A DNA stretch of 46,429 bases, taken from assembly GCA_034428935.1 (NCBI GenBank), contig DAOUHB010000015.1, forward strand, positions 1-46,429. Direction: 5' to 3'. The position numbers and the translations under genes were made by a program. Source of the DNA: JAAYZQ01 sp034428935. Lineage in GTDB: Bacteria; Chloroflexota; Anaerolineae; JAAYZQ01. The notes beneath the pieces are model-generated. The model was given only the letters and a program-made list of their open reading frames with translations. It made no database searches and was not told where the DNA came from. Positions 1 to 6,997 of this stretch are shown in pieces; position 1 is the first letter of the stretch, and every line of letters begins with the position of its first letter.

Positions 1-545
1 GGGTGGGCGGCCTTCCACTGGGTGGCCATCTCGGCGCCCATGGCGAACGAGATGCCCGGCTCGTCGCTGCGAGCGACGGGGATGCCGGTGTCGGCCAGGG
101 GGCTGAAGAAGGCGGTCATGATGATGCCCTTGTCGAGGGCCTCCATCACGGCCGGCTTGGCCGCCTCAAAGTCCCAGATGTGCAGCGTGGCTCCGTCCAG
201 GCCCTGGGCCAGCACCTGGTCGACGTTCTGGGTCATGACGGCGCCGTCGGACTTGCCGTCAAAGATAAACACCTCGGCGCCATACTTTTCCTTGGCATAC
301 TTCTGTGCCTCGATCGCCTGCCCCTGGTGGAACACGTTCGTCATGTCCGACACAAAGAAGGCAATCTTCATCGGTTTGTCTGCGGGCGCCTCGGCTTCCG
401 GCGCCTCGGCTTCCGGTACTTCGGCTTCCGGTGCTTCAGCCGTCGGGGCTGCGGGTGGTTCGGGCGCGGGTGTAGGGCCACAGGCGGACACTACGAGGCT
501 GGCCAGTACCAGCACGATCAACATGGTGAACAGATTCTTCTTCAT
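1..545 (-). CDS. Sugar-binding ABC lipoprotein (RbsB-like), partial
   Basis: The first ~180 residues of a periplasmic-binding-protein-like lipoprotein; the 3' end lies beyond the window. Residues 1-21 form a signal peptide (MKKN, then a hydrophobic stretch) ending in a lipobox VVSAC, so it is probably anchored to the outer face of the membrane. An Ala/Pro/Glu linker with repeated PEAE units (residues ~22-50) follows. The mature domain starts MKIAFFVSDMTNVFHQGQA, typical of the ribose/galactose-binding family (Peripla_BP_4). AGGAG lies directly against the ATG, which is close spacing, but the next in-frame Met is too far away. It is the last visible gene of the minus-strand BMC operon, 147 bp after the SDR gene, and probably begins a sugar ABC transporter continuing off the left edge. 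The ligand is unknown. Confidence 0.85.
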   Translation of the reverse strand, partial: MKKNLFTMLIVLVLASLVVSACGPTPAPEPPAAPTAEAPEAEVPEAEAPEAEAPADKPMKIAFFVSDMTNVFHQGQAIEAQKYAKEKYGAEVFIFDGKSDGAVMTQNVDQVLAQGLDGATLHIWDFEAAKPAVMEALDKGIIMTAFFSPLADTGIPVARSDEPGISFAMGAEMATQWKAAH

Positions 546-692
546 CTCCTAGACTCCTCTCTTCAAAACCTCGTCGTTCTTACTTAAAGAAAAGAAACGG
601 CTCTTGGTCGCGTCCTTCCTCCTTTCTTCAAGAAAATGTCTTTCGTCTCGGGTGGCCATGGCTATCGACCCTTTCGCGCCGGTCCCTCAGCG

Positions 693-1442
693 CTAAAACC
701 CGCTGATGTCCTGGGCCAGACCAAAGACCAGCATTTCGGAAACGCATCCGCCCCTGGTCAGTGCGCAGGCCTGATATACCATGTCGGCGAAATGTTCCGG
801 GCGCACGGCCATCGAGTCGTCCCAATCAAACCTGTCGACGCCTTCCGCCGCCCCCTGGAAGCCCGTGTTGGAGCCGCCCGGCACCAGCAGCGTGACGGCG
901 ATGCCGTGGGGCCGCAGCTCGGTGTAGAGGCACTTGGTAAAGGCGTTGACCCCGGCTTTGGCCGCCGAATACACTGCCCACCCCGGCCAGGAGCGCCGGT
1001 CGCACACGCTGGACACGTTGACGATCTTGCCGTAGCCCTGCCTCTTGAACTGCGGCGCGAAGGTCCGGCAGCTCATGATGGTGCTGGTCAGGTTCAGGTC
1101 GATGATGCGGCGGTTGACTTCGTCGCTCATCTCCTCGATGGGCGCCACCTTACCCGCGCCCCCCGCATAGTTGATCAGGAAATCGACCTTGCCAAAGGCC
1201 TTCATCGTCTCCGCAAAGATGCGCTCGTGGGTCTCGCACCTGGTCACGTCGCCGGCCAGGGCAACCACTTTCGAGCCCGCGTCCTCGCATACATCGGCGG
1301 TGGCCTTGAGGGCCTCCTCGTTGATGTCGACCAGAACGAGGTTCACCTGGTCGACCGTGGCGAACTTCTCGGCCGTGGCCTTCCCAAACCCGGAGCCAAC
1401 GCCCGTGATGACCGCCACCTTTCCGTTCAAAGACTCAGCCAT
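693..1442 (-). CDS. Short-chain dehydrogenase/reductase (SDR)
   Basis: A 249-aa classical SDR, predicted to be an NAD(P)-dependent cytosolic oxidoreductase. The Rossmann glycine motif TGVGSGFG lies at residues ~13-20, and an Asp at the end of beta-2 (LVLVDIN) suggests NAD(H) preference. An NAG-like motif reads NYAGG. The catalytic Ser (VSS) and YxxxK (YSAAK) are present, followed by VPGG. The ATG overlaps the end of the upstream PanB-like gene by 8 bp, with GGAGGG 7 nt upstream, so the two are translationally coupled. Being in the BMC operon suggests it reduces or oxidises a pathway carbonyl or hydroxyl, in place of the iron alcohol dehydrogenase of canonical metabolosomes. The substrate cannot be read from the sequence. 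Confidence 0.93.
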   Translation of the reverse strand: MAESLNGKVAVITGVGSGFGKATAEKFATVDQVNLVLVDINEEALKATADVCEDAGSKVVALAGDVTRCETHERIFAETMKAFGKVDFLINYAGGAGKVAPIEEMSDEVNRRIIDLNLTSTIMSCRTFAPQFKRQGYGKIVNVSSVCDRRSWPGWAVYSAAKAGVNAFTKCLYTELRPHGIAVTLLVPGGSNTGFQGAAEGVDRFDWDDSMAVRPEHFADMVYQACALTRGGCVSEMLVFGLAQDISGF

Positions 1443-2325
1443 GACTCATCCCTCCTTCTCTCGTGTCTTGGGCCACTTGGCCCCGCAACCGGGCCAGCAA
1501 TTTGCCCAGTTCCTGGTCCTCAATCGCATACGTGTGCTCGCTGGTGGGGAATGCCCCGCTCTCCACCTCTTGCCGAAAGTCGGCCAGCGCTCCGACGATG
1601 GTCTGAGACAGGTCGGCGTAGACCTTCAGAAATCGCGGCGAAAGCTCCTTGAACAGGCCGAGCATGTCCTGGGTCACCAGCGCCTGCCCATTGCAGTCGC
1701 TGCCGGACCCAATGCCGATGGTCGGGATCTCCAGGCTCTGCGTGATGATCTTGCCCAGGGCGGCGGGCAGGCACTCGAGCACGAGGGCAAAGGCCCCCTG
1801 GCGCGCCATTTCGACGGCGTCTCCGACGATCTCGGCCGCGCTCTCGGCGTTGAGCCCGGGCAGCTTGATCCGCCCCGTGCTGACGATCTTTTGCTTGGTC
1901 ACTCCCACGTGACCCATCACGGGGATGCCCACGGCGGTGATCTCGCCGATGAGGTGTGCCTCGCGGCAGGTGCCCTCCATGTGCACCGCGTCGGCCCCGC
2001 CTTCTTTCATCAACCGGCTGGCCGTCCGCAGGGCGTCCTCGGTGGTGTTGTAGGAAGCAAAGGGCATCGTGGTGACGACCATGCAGCGCCTGGTCCCGTT
2101 CCGCACCGCGCGGGTGTGGTAGATCATCTCGTCAACGGAAACCGACACGGCCTCGCCCCGTCCGTTGCCGACCGTGCCGACGGCGTCGCTGACCAGCACG
2201 ATGTCCACCCCGGCCTGCTCGATGAACGCGGCCATGGGAAAGTCGTACGCGGTCAGCATCGTAATCCTTTGCCCGCGGCTCTTTTTGGCCCGCAGGCTGG
2301 ACGGCGTTACATGCGGCGCGTTCAC
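1435..2325 (-). CDS. PanB-like (ketopantoate hydroxymethyltransferase family) aldolase, diverged
   Basis: A 296-aa protein of the PanB/PEP-mutase superfamily (TIM barrel). PanB proper adds a hydroxymethyl group from methylene-THF to 2-oxoisovalerate. Family segments are clear: MLTAYDFPMAAF, LVSDAVG, MPFASY, a His-Met-Glu-Gly stretch, GHVGVT, LVLECLP and PTIGIGSG. Several positions differ from pantothenate-pathway PanB. VGDS is VSDA, the Asp before LPF (a metal/substrate ligand, Asp84 in E. coli) is Thr, and the Lys of KIEG is His. The Asp45 and Glu114 equivalents and the Glu of LECxP are kept. The C-terminus is ~30 aa longer than usual. The start is GTG, 3 bp after the BMC-H stop, with GGAG 6 nt upstream. 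Location and residue changes argue for a BMC-pathway aldolase rather than pantothenate synthesis. Confidence 0.85.
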   Translation of the reverse strand: MNAPHVTPSSLRAKKSRGQRITMLTAYDFPMAAFIEQAGVDIVLVSDAVGTVGNGRGEAVSVSVDEMIYHTRAVRNGTRRCMVVTTMPFASYNTTEDALRTASRLMKEGGADAVHMEGTCREAHLIGEITAVGIPVMGHVGVTKQKIVSTGRIKLPGLNAESAAEIVGDAVEMARQGAFALVLECLPAALGKIITQSLEIPTIGIGSGSDCNGQALVTQDMLGLFKELSPRFLKVYADLSQTIVGALADFRQEVESGAFPTSEHTYAIEDQELGKLLARLRGQVAQDTREGGMSHG

Positions 2326-2328
2326 GCG

Positions 2329-2628
2329 TTACTCCACCGGCTCGGGCAGGATCGGCTCAAGATCCAGGTGTGGGCTGGGTAGAATGCGCACCGAGACAAC
2401 CTGGCCCAGCCGCCGTGCCGCCTGGCTGCCCGCTTCCAGCGCGGTCCGCACCGCGCCCACGTCTCCGCGCACCATCACGGTCATGTAGCCCCCGCCAATG
2501 GCCCGCCGCTGCAACAGCCTCACGTTCGCGGATTTGACCATCGCATCCGCGGCCTCGATGCAGGGCACCAGGCCCTTGGTCTCGATCATGCCCAGGGCCC
2601 GCAGCCCGGGATCCGTCTCTTCCGTCAT
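2329..2628 (-). CDS. BMC-H hexameric microcompartment shell protein (EutM/PduA family), copy 2
   Basis: A 99-aa single-BMC-domain shell protein that would form hexameric tiles of a protein organelle. The domain runs from ALGMIETKGLVPCIEAADAM through MVKSANV (conserved edge lysine), IGGGY at the central pore and VRGDVGAVRTALEAG. The C-terminal tail is short and rich in Pro and Glu. The ATG has AGGAGG about 8 nt upstream. It shares its domain layout with the other BMC-H gene of the operon (4001-4327) but differs in the pore-flanking residues (RRAIGGG against QEEIGGG), so the two may form pores of different charge. It lies 57 bp after the BMC-P gene and 3 bp before the PanB-like gene. Confidence 0.96.
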   Translation of the reverse strand: MTEETDPGLRALGMIETKGLVPCIEAADAMVKSANVRLLQRRAIGGGYMTVMVRGDVGAVRTALEAGSQAARRLGQVVSVRILPSPHLDLEPILPEPVE

Positions 2629-2685
2629 GGTTCCATCTCCTCCTGGCAGCGCCCCTGGCGCCGCTCGGCTAGAATTCGCCTTTGC

Positions 2686-2976
2686 CTACTGCTTTGTGAA
2701 CACCTGCTCGCCGCCATACTGGATCGAGTCCAGGATTCCGACGATGGCCGCGTCGGCCGGCGAGCGATCGTTGCCGATGGCCATCCGGGCGGAGCTGCCC
2801 TGACTGACGACGACCAGCTCGTCGTCGCCCGCACCGACCAGGTCCACGGCCAGAAAGGCCGGCCCCACACCCTCGCCCTTTGCGTCGGCCGGCTCCACCA
2901 CCAGCAGCTTGCTGGCCCTCAGCGCGTCCAGCTTGAGCGAAGCAACCGCCGTCCCAACAACCTTGCCTATGATCAC
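2686..2976 (-). CDS. BMC-P pentameric vertex protein (EutN/CcmL family)
   Basis: A 96-aa protein that would cap the vertices of the shell as a pentamer. It begins MIIGKVVGTAVASLKLDAL and continues SKLLVVEP, FLAVDLVGAGDDELVVVSQGSSAR and DAAIVGILDSI, which are the diagnostic EutN/CcmL segments; its length is typical. The start codon is GTG, with AGAGGAGG ~7 nt upstream and 12 bp after the stop of the adaptor gene. Having one pentamer gene beside BMC-H and BMC-T genes means a closed shell can in principle be built from this operon alone. Confidence 0.96.
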   Translation of the reverse strand: MIIGKVVGTAVASLKLDALRASKLLVVEPADAKGEGVGPAFLAVDLVGAGDDELVVVSQGSSARMAIGNDRSPADAAIVGILDSIQYGGEQVFTKQ

Positions 2977-2988
2977 CCTCGGCCTCCT

Positions 2989-3321
2989 CTAGCCGTGCTT
3001 CACGAGCTGTTTCACGGCGCCGATCAACTCGTCGACCACCGGGGAACTGCCGCCTGGCGCCCTGCCGGGCGCAGTGGCCTGGCCCTGGTCGCCGCCGAGG
3101 GGGCCGTGCTGGCATCCGCGCGGCTTCTGGGGTGAGACTGCCGGCGCTGCCGACGCGGATCCGCCCGCCTTACCCTGCCCTGCCGTCACCAAATTCACGC
3201 CGCGCTGCTCCGCCGTCTCCCGGGCCACGGAGGTTAGCACCGTGTTTTCGTCGACGACCAGCTCGCGTACCCCCTGGCTCGCCAGGGTCTCGATGTCCTC
3301 AGCGCTGTAAAAGATTTTCAT
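2989..3321 (-). CDS. EutQ-N-like small protein with C-terminal encapsulation-peptide-like helix
   Basis: A 110-aa protein with no enzyme fold that I recognise. Residues 1-45 (MKIFYSAEDIETLASQGVRE..., with LTSVARETAEQRGV) resemble the small N-terminal module of EutQ/EutT-type microcompartment proteins. Residues ~46-88 form a low-complexity Gly/Ala/Pro/Gln linker. The last ~18 residues, SSPVVDELIGAVKQLVKHG, form a short amphipathic helix after the linker. This is the classic look of a BMC encapsulation peptide, which docks cargo to the inner shell face. It lies between the BMC-T and BMC-P genes. I infer an adaptor or scaffold that recruits an enzyme to the shell. The first 45 residues could instead bind a cargo or nucleotide. 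The Shine-Dalgarno is weak, but no other start fits. Confidence 0.75.
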   Translation of the reverse strand: MKIFYSAEDIETLASQGVRELVVDENTVLTSVARETAEQRGVNLVTAGQGKAGGSASAAPAVSPQKPRGCQHGPLGGDQGQATAPGRAPGGSSPVVDELIGAVKQLVKHG

Positions 3322-3373
3322 TGTGGTCTCGCTCCCCTGCCCTCGCCATGGTCAGCGCCCCAGCGCCTCGCAT

Positions 3374-3988
3374 CTAGCGCGCCTGCCCGCTCGTGCTGCT
3401 CACCGCGGTCACGGCCGCATCCCGCGCCACGCGCACAGCCGACTCGCTGCCCGAGATGTAGAGCCGGCCGAACTTGCCCGCCGGCTGGTAGTGCACGAGG
3501 GTGATGTTTGCCGCCTTTTCCGCTTCGTTGGCGGCCAGCATCACGTACGCCGCCGGCACGACCTCGATGACGCACAGCGTCTGCCCGCGCAGCAGCAGCC
3601 CTCCACGGCTGGTCTGGTTGACGAGCTGCGCCTCCCAGGCATCGACCCCGGTGACGGTCTTGACCGACACAACCTCGGGTTTCCAGCGATCGGCCTCCGT
3701 CAGCCCGAACCTGGCCAGCGCTTCGCGGCCCGCCACCCTGACGTCTTCTTGTCGAAAGCCGTGAATCTCGAGGGTGCCGTACTCGCGCTCCACGCGGAGC
3801 AGGCCCGGGCGGACGTCCGTCGTCTTGAGGGCGGCGTCAAGGACCTCGTAGACGTCACTGGCCGGCGCGAGCTCCATGAAAATTTCGGCCATGCCTTCCA
3901 CCGGCGTGTCGCCCTGGAGCAGGATGCCCGTCAGTGCGGCGTACTGGGGCTGCATGGAATCGATAAGCACAAATGTCCTGAGGTCCAT
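3374..3988 (-). CDS. BMC-T tandem-domain trimeric shell protein
   Basis: A 204-aa shell protein made of two fused BMC domains, which would form pseudohexameric trimers. Domain 1 (residues ~1-95) begins MDLRTFVLIDSMQPQYAAL and includes FMELAPASDVYEVLDAALK and REYGTLEIHG. Domain 2 (~115-204) reads LCVIEVVPAAYVMLAANEAEKAANI, then KFGRLYISGSESAVRVARDAA. It resembles the single-layer BMC-T family of diverse BMC loci more than EutL or PduB. BMC-T pores are often larger or gated, so this is the candidate gate for bulky substrates or cofactors. The gene starts 12 bp after the BMC-H stop, with AAAGGG ~8 nt upstream. Confidence 0.92.
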   Translation of the reverse strand: MDLRTFVLIDSMQPQYAALTGILLQGDTPVEGMAEIFMELAPASDVYEVLDAALKTTDVRPGLLRVEREYGTLEIHGFRQEDVRVAGREALARFGLTEADRWKPEVVSVKTVTGVDAWEAQLVNQTSRGGLLLRGQTLCVIEVVPAAYVMLAANEAEKAANITLVHYQPAGKFGRLYISGSESAVRVARDAAVTAVSSTSGQAR

Positions 3989-4000
3989 GGTTCAGCCCTT

Positions 4001-4327
4001 TCAGTCCGTCTGCGCCCCGAGGGGCACGACCTTGGTCTCGCCTGCCGGCAGCAGTTTCTCCATGAGGGCGTGGGGCCGGGCAATGACGTGCGCCGCCACC
4101 AGCTCGCCCGCGCGCTTGGCGGCCGCCACTCCGGCATCCACTGCGGCCTGCACAGCGCCCACTTCTCCGCGCACAAAGATCGTGATGTACCCACCGCCGA
4201 TCTCTTCTTGCGCCACCAGCCGGACGTACGCCACCTTGCTCATGGCGTCCGCTGCCTCGATGGAAGCCACCAGGCCGCGCGTCTCGACCATTCCCAGAGC
4301 CGTCATTTGCACCTGCGTTTGTGCCAT
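4001..4327 (-). CDS. BMC-H hexameric microcompartment shell protein, copy 1
   Basis: A 108-aa BMC-H tile protein: ALGMVETRGLVASIEAADAM, AMSKVAYV with the edge lysine, IGGGY pore, VRGEVGAVQAAVDAG. Its tail (~20 aa, Pro- and Ala-containing) is longer than in copy 2. The start is set at the ATG preceded by AGGAGGA 5 nt upstream; an upstream in-frame GTG would place the Shine-Dalgarno inside the coding region. It is the first shell gene of the operon, 123 bp after the decarboxylase gene. That gap is the largest between the catalytic and shell blocks, and I see no obvious terminator in it. Confidence 0.96.
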   Translation of the reverse strand: MAQTQVQMTALGMVETRGLVASIEAADAMSKVAYVRLVAQEEIGGGYITIFVRGEVGAVQAAVDAGVAAAKRAGELVAAHVIARPHALMEKLLPAGETKVVPLGAQTD

Positions 4328-4450
4328 TCTTCCTCCTGCTTGATGCACTTCTGACGCCGGCTCGCGCGCTTCAGGCCGTTGCCTTGCTGCCGCTGCAAGC
4401 CCTTGTCCTCACGTCCGATGTCCCTCTCGGCGGGCGCAGTTGTGTCCGCC

Positions 4451-5542
4451 CTAGTCCCGCAAAACGTTCTCGGCGACGCTAAGACCGGCCGTCACGTCGA
4501 CGGCGCATCCGAGCCCGCGCAGCGCATTGCCCAGGGCTCGGAGCAGCTCCAGCACCTCGTTGGGCGTGCAGTTTGGCAGTTGCGCGGGATCCAGCACCAG
4601 GCTAGCTTCGCCGCCACGCGTCGCCGCCGGCGTGTGCCCGTAGCTGGCAGCCATCCTGGCCAGCACGTCCCCGGTGTTGGCGCCGGCGGGCACGACCACC
4701 TCCACCCGGCTTCCCCAGCAAAAGCGCTGGGGCGAGTCGCAGCCCGGGCAGTCGCGACCGTCCACGGTCAGCAACAGCCCCATCTCGCTCACGCCCCAGC
4801 GAAGGGCCTTGGCGGCGTTCTCGGCCGCCGTGTTGCCTGCTACCTTGCCTCCGGGGAAGGGGGCCGCAACGCCGTTGTTGGCCCCTCCTCCCCACAGCCG
4901 CTGCATCTCTGCACGGAACTCGTGGGCCGCTTGCCTGGGGTCTGGCATCTCGCGGATGCCGCGCCCGCAGATGACCACCGACACGGCCAGTGGCTGAAAG
5001 AACGGCAGCAGTGGCCTGGTGATGCCGCCCGTCACCGTGATCCTGAAGCCCATGTCGATGAGCTGGCGGATGACCGTGCGATCTTCTTCCACCCACTGCC
5101 GGGCAAAGGCCTGCTCGTCCCAGCCGCGGTGGTACACCATCCGCTCGACGCCGATCTGTCGCCACTCCCGGGCGCGGGCCAGAATATCGCGCACGCCGGT
5201 CAGCTCCATCAGCATCTCTTTGTTCGCGGCCTTGGCGGCCTCCATGGCCGATTCGACGGTGGCCAGGGCCGCGCCCCCAATGACGGTCATCATGTCGGCG
5301 CCGGCGTCAAAGGCCATCTTGGCTTCCAGCCCGCCGACGTCGGGGCTCTTGAAATCGGCCAGGATGAGCTTGTCGGGGCCCACCAGCTCGCGCATGGCGC
5401 GGATGGCATCCAGCCCTACGGCCTTGCACAGGGGCGTGCCGATCTCGATGATGTCGACCTCGGAGGCCACCTTGACGGCCATCGCCAGGGCAGGCGGGAG
5501 AGCGATATAATCCATTGCGATCTGGAGCATTGGCACAGTCAT
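4451..5542 (-). CDS. 3-keto-L-gulonate-6-phosphate decarboxylase-like enzyme with unknown C-terminal domain
   Basis: 363 aa. Residues 1-218 are a member of the OMP-decarboxylase suprafamily closest to UlaD/SgbH (3-keto-L-gulonate-6-P to L-xylulose-5-P + CO2) and to hexulose-6-phosphate synthase (HPS). Visible catalytic positions are Asp11, Glu33 (IEIGTPL), the DxKxxD triad Asp63-Lys65-Asp68, Glu113, His138 (VYHRG), Thr171 (TVTGG) and Arg194 (GRGIRE), nearly the UlaD numbering. The UlaD Arg139 position is Trp141. The N-terminal half looks HPS-like and the second half UlaD-like. Residues ~221-363 (with RDCPGCDSPQRFCWG and a final helix SVAENVLRD) are an extra ~140-aa domain I do not recognise. 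The gene starts 12 bp after the E2 stop. It is the only candidate lyase in the BMC operon besides the PanB-like protein. Confidence 0.85.
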   Translation of the reverse strand: MTVPMLQIAMDYIALPPALAMAVKVASEVDIIEIGTPLCKAVGLDAIRAMRELVGPDKLILADFKSPDVGGLEAKMAFDAGADMMTVIGGAALATVESAMEAAKAANKEMLMELTGVRDILARAREWRQIGVERMVYHRGWDEQAFARQWVEEDRTVIRQLIDMGFRITVTGGITRPLLPFFQPLAVSVVICGRGIREMPDPRQAAHEFRAEMQRLWGGGANNGVAAPFPGGKVAGNTAAENAAKALRWGVSEMGLLLTVDGRDCPGCDSPQRFCWGSRVEVVVPAGANTGDVLARMAASYGHTPAATRGGEASLVLDPAQLPNCTPNEVLELLRALGNALRGLGCAVDVTAGLSVAENVLRD

Positions 5543-5554
5543 TGAACCCTCGTC

Positions 5555-6940
5555 CTATTCGAGCAACAAACCAGGATGCTGCAGTGCACGCTGCACTGTC
5601 GCGAGAAATCGGGCCGCCGCCGCCCCATCCAGGACCCGGTGGTCGGCAGTCAGGGCCAGCGACGCCACGGGCCGGATCTCGACCTGGTCGTCCTCTCCCA
5701 CCTCGGCCCGCTTGGCCACCCGGCCCACGGCCAGGATGGCCGCCTGGGGCGGATTTAGGATGGCGGTGAACCGGTCGATGCCAAACATCCCCAGGTTAGA
5801 GACGGTGAACGTCCCACCCAGGAGGTCCTCCCGCTTGAACGTGCCGGCCCGTGCCCGCCCGGTCAGCTCTGCCACCTGCGCCGCGATGCTCCGCAGCCCC
5901 AGCTCGTCCGCCCTGCGCACCACGGGGACGATAAGCCCCTGGTCAATGGCCGTGGCGACTCCCACGTTGACCTCGTCCCACTCGACGACGGCATCGTCCC
6001 TGTACGAGGCGTTGACCTCGGGATGCTGGCGCAGCGCCCAGGCGCACACCTTGACCATGAGGGCCGTCAGGGTGACCTTGGGCTCGCCCTCGCCGGCCTT
6101 CAGGTCCTCGACGACCGCCAGGGCCCGCCTCATGTCCACGTCCACCGTCACGGAAAACTGGGGGGCCTCTCGCACGCTGGCGGTCATCCGCTCGGCGATG
6201 GTCCGGCGCATGTTGGTCAGGGGCACGACCTGCCGAATGGGTATGTCACCCGTTGGGGCGGGCGTAGCCGCGGGCGCTGCGGCCGGGTACGGGGATGGGC
6301 CGGGCTCCTGGTCGCGCTGGAGTGCCCTGGCGGCGGCCACCACGTCGGCCGACTGGATCCGGCCCTCCGGCCCCGTGCCCTGCACGGTGCGCAGGTCGAT
6401 GCCCATCTCGCTCGCGAGCCGGCGGGCGGCCGGCACCGCGCGGACCTTGCCGTTTCGCGCCCCGGGCCCCACGGTGAGGGCCGCCTCCACGTCCTCCCGG
6501 GTGATCCTGCCTCGGGGGCCGCTGCCGGCGACGCAGTCCAGGCTCAGGCCGTGGCTCTCGGCCAGGCGCGTAGCCACCGGCGTGGCCCTGGCGGGGGCAT
6601 CGTTATCTGCGGGAGCGCCCGGACCGTCCTCGCTGTCCGCGCCGGGGGATGGCGATTCCGTGGCGCTCTGCCCGTCGGTGGGGATCGAGTCCAACGACTC
6701 GCCGGGCTTCAAGATGTAGGCAATGGGTGTGGCAATAGGGATCACCTGCCCCGGCTCGCCGGTGACGGCTGCCAGGATTCCCGTCGCGGGCGACTCGACC
6801 TCCTGGGTGGCCTTGTCGGTTTCGACTTCCAGGAGAGGCTCGCCCTTCTCCACGTGCTCCCCTTCATCCTTGACCCAGGCGACGATGGTTCCGGTCTCCT
6901 GGGTCATCTCGAACTTGGGCATGAACACGGCTGTTGGCAT
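5555..6940 (-). CDS. 2-oxoacid dehydrogenase E2 (dihydrolipoyl acyltransferase)
   Basis: 461 aa. This is the core of a 2-oxoacid dehydrogenase complex, transferring an acyl group from lipoate to CoA. Residues 1-80 form a lipoyl domain with the lipoylated Lys43 in ETDKA. Two peripheral-subunit-binding domains follow (~118-154, TRLAESHGL...GPRGRIT; ~167-203, ARRLASEMGI...GPEGRIQ) instead of the usual single one. The catalytic domain (~225-461) ends with DHRVLDG (His434, Asp438). The gene follows the fused E1 gene by 57 bp, with GAGGATC upstream of the ATG. The acyl group cannot be told from sequence; the family includes pyruvate, branched-chain and acetoin complexes. No E3 (lipoamide dehydrogenase) gene is in the window. 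Confidence 0.94.
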   Translation of the reverse strand: MPTAVFMPKFEMTQETGTIVAWVKDEGEHVEKGEPLLEVETDKATQEVESPATGILAAVTGEPGQVIPIATPIAYILKPGESLDSIPTDGQSATESPSPGADSEDGPGAPADNDAPARATPVATRLAESHGLSLDCVAGSGPRGRITREDVEAALTVGPGARNGKVRAVPAARRLASEMGIDLRTVQGTGPEGRIQSADVVAAARALQRDQEPGPSPYPAAAPAATPAPTGDIPIRQVVPLTNMRRTIAERMTASVREAPQFSVTVDVDMRRALAVVEDLKAGEGEPKVTLTALMVKVCAWALRQHPEVNASYRDDAVVEWDEVNVGVATAIDQGLIVPVVRRADELGLRSIAAQVAELTGRARAGTFKREDLLGGTFTVSNLGMFGIDRFTAILNPPQAAILAVGRVAKRAEVGEDDQVEIRPVASLALTADHRVLDGAAAARFLATVQRALQHPGLLLE

Positions 6941-6997
6941 GGCTGATCCTCAGGTCTGCGCCCGGGCAATCCGTGGATTGCGGTGGGCGGCTTCCTT

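Noticed and set aside
4451..5542. Annotation as orotidine-5-phosphate decarboxylase (pyrF)
   Set aside because: The segments VYHRGWDEQA, MGFRITVTGGI and GRGIREMPDP match the keto-gulonate-phosphate/HPS branch, and no pyrimidine genes are nearby.
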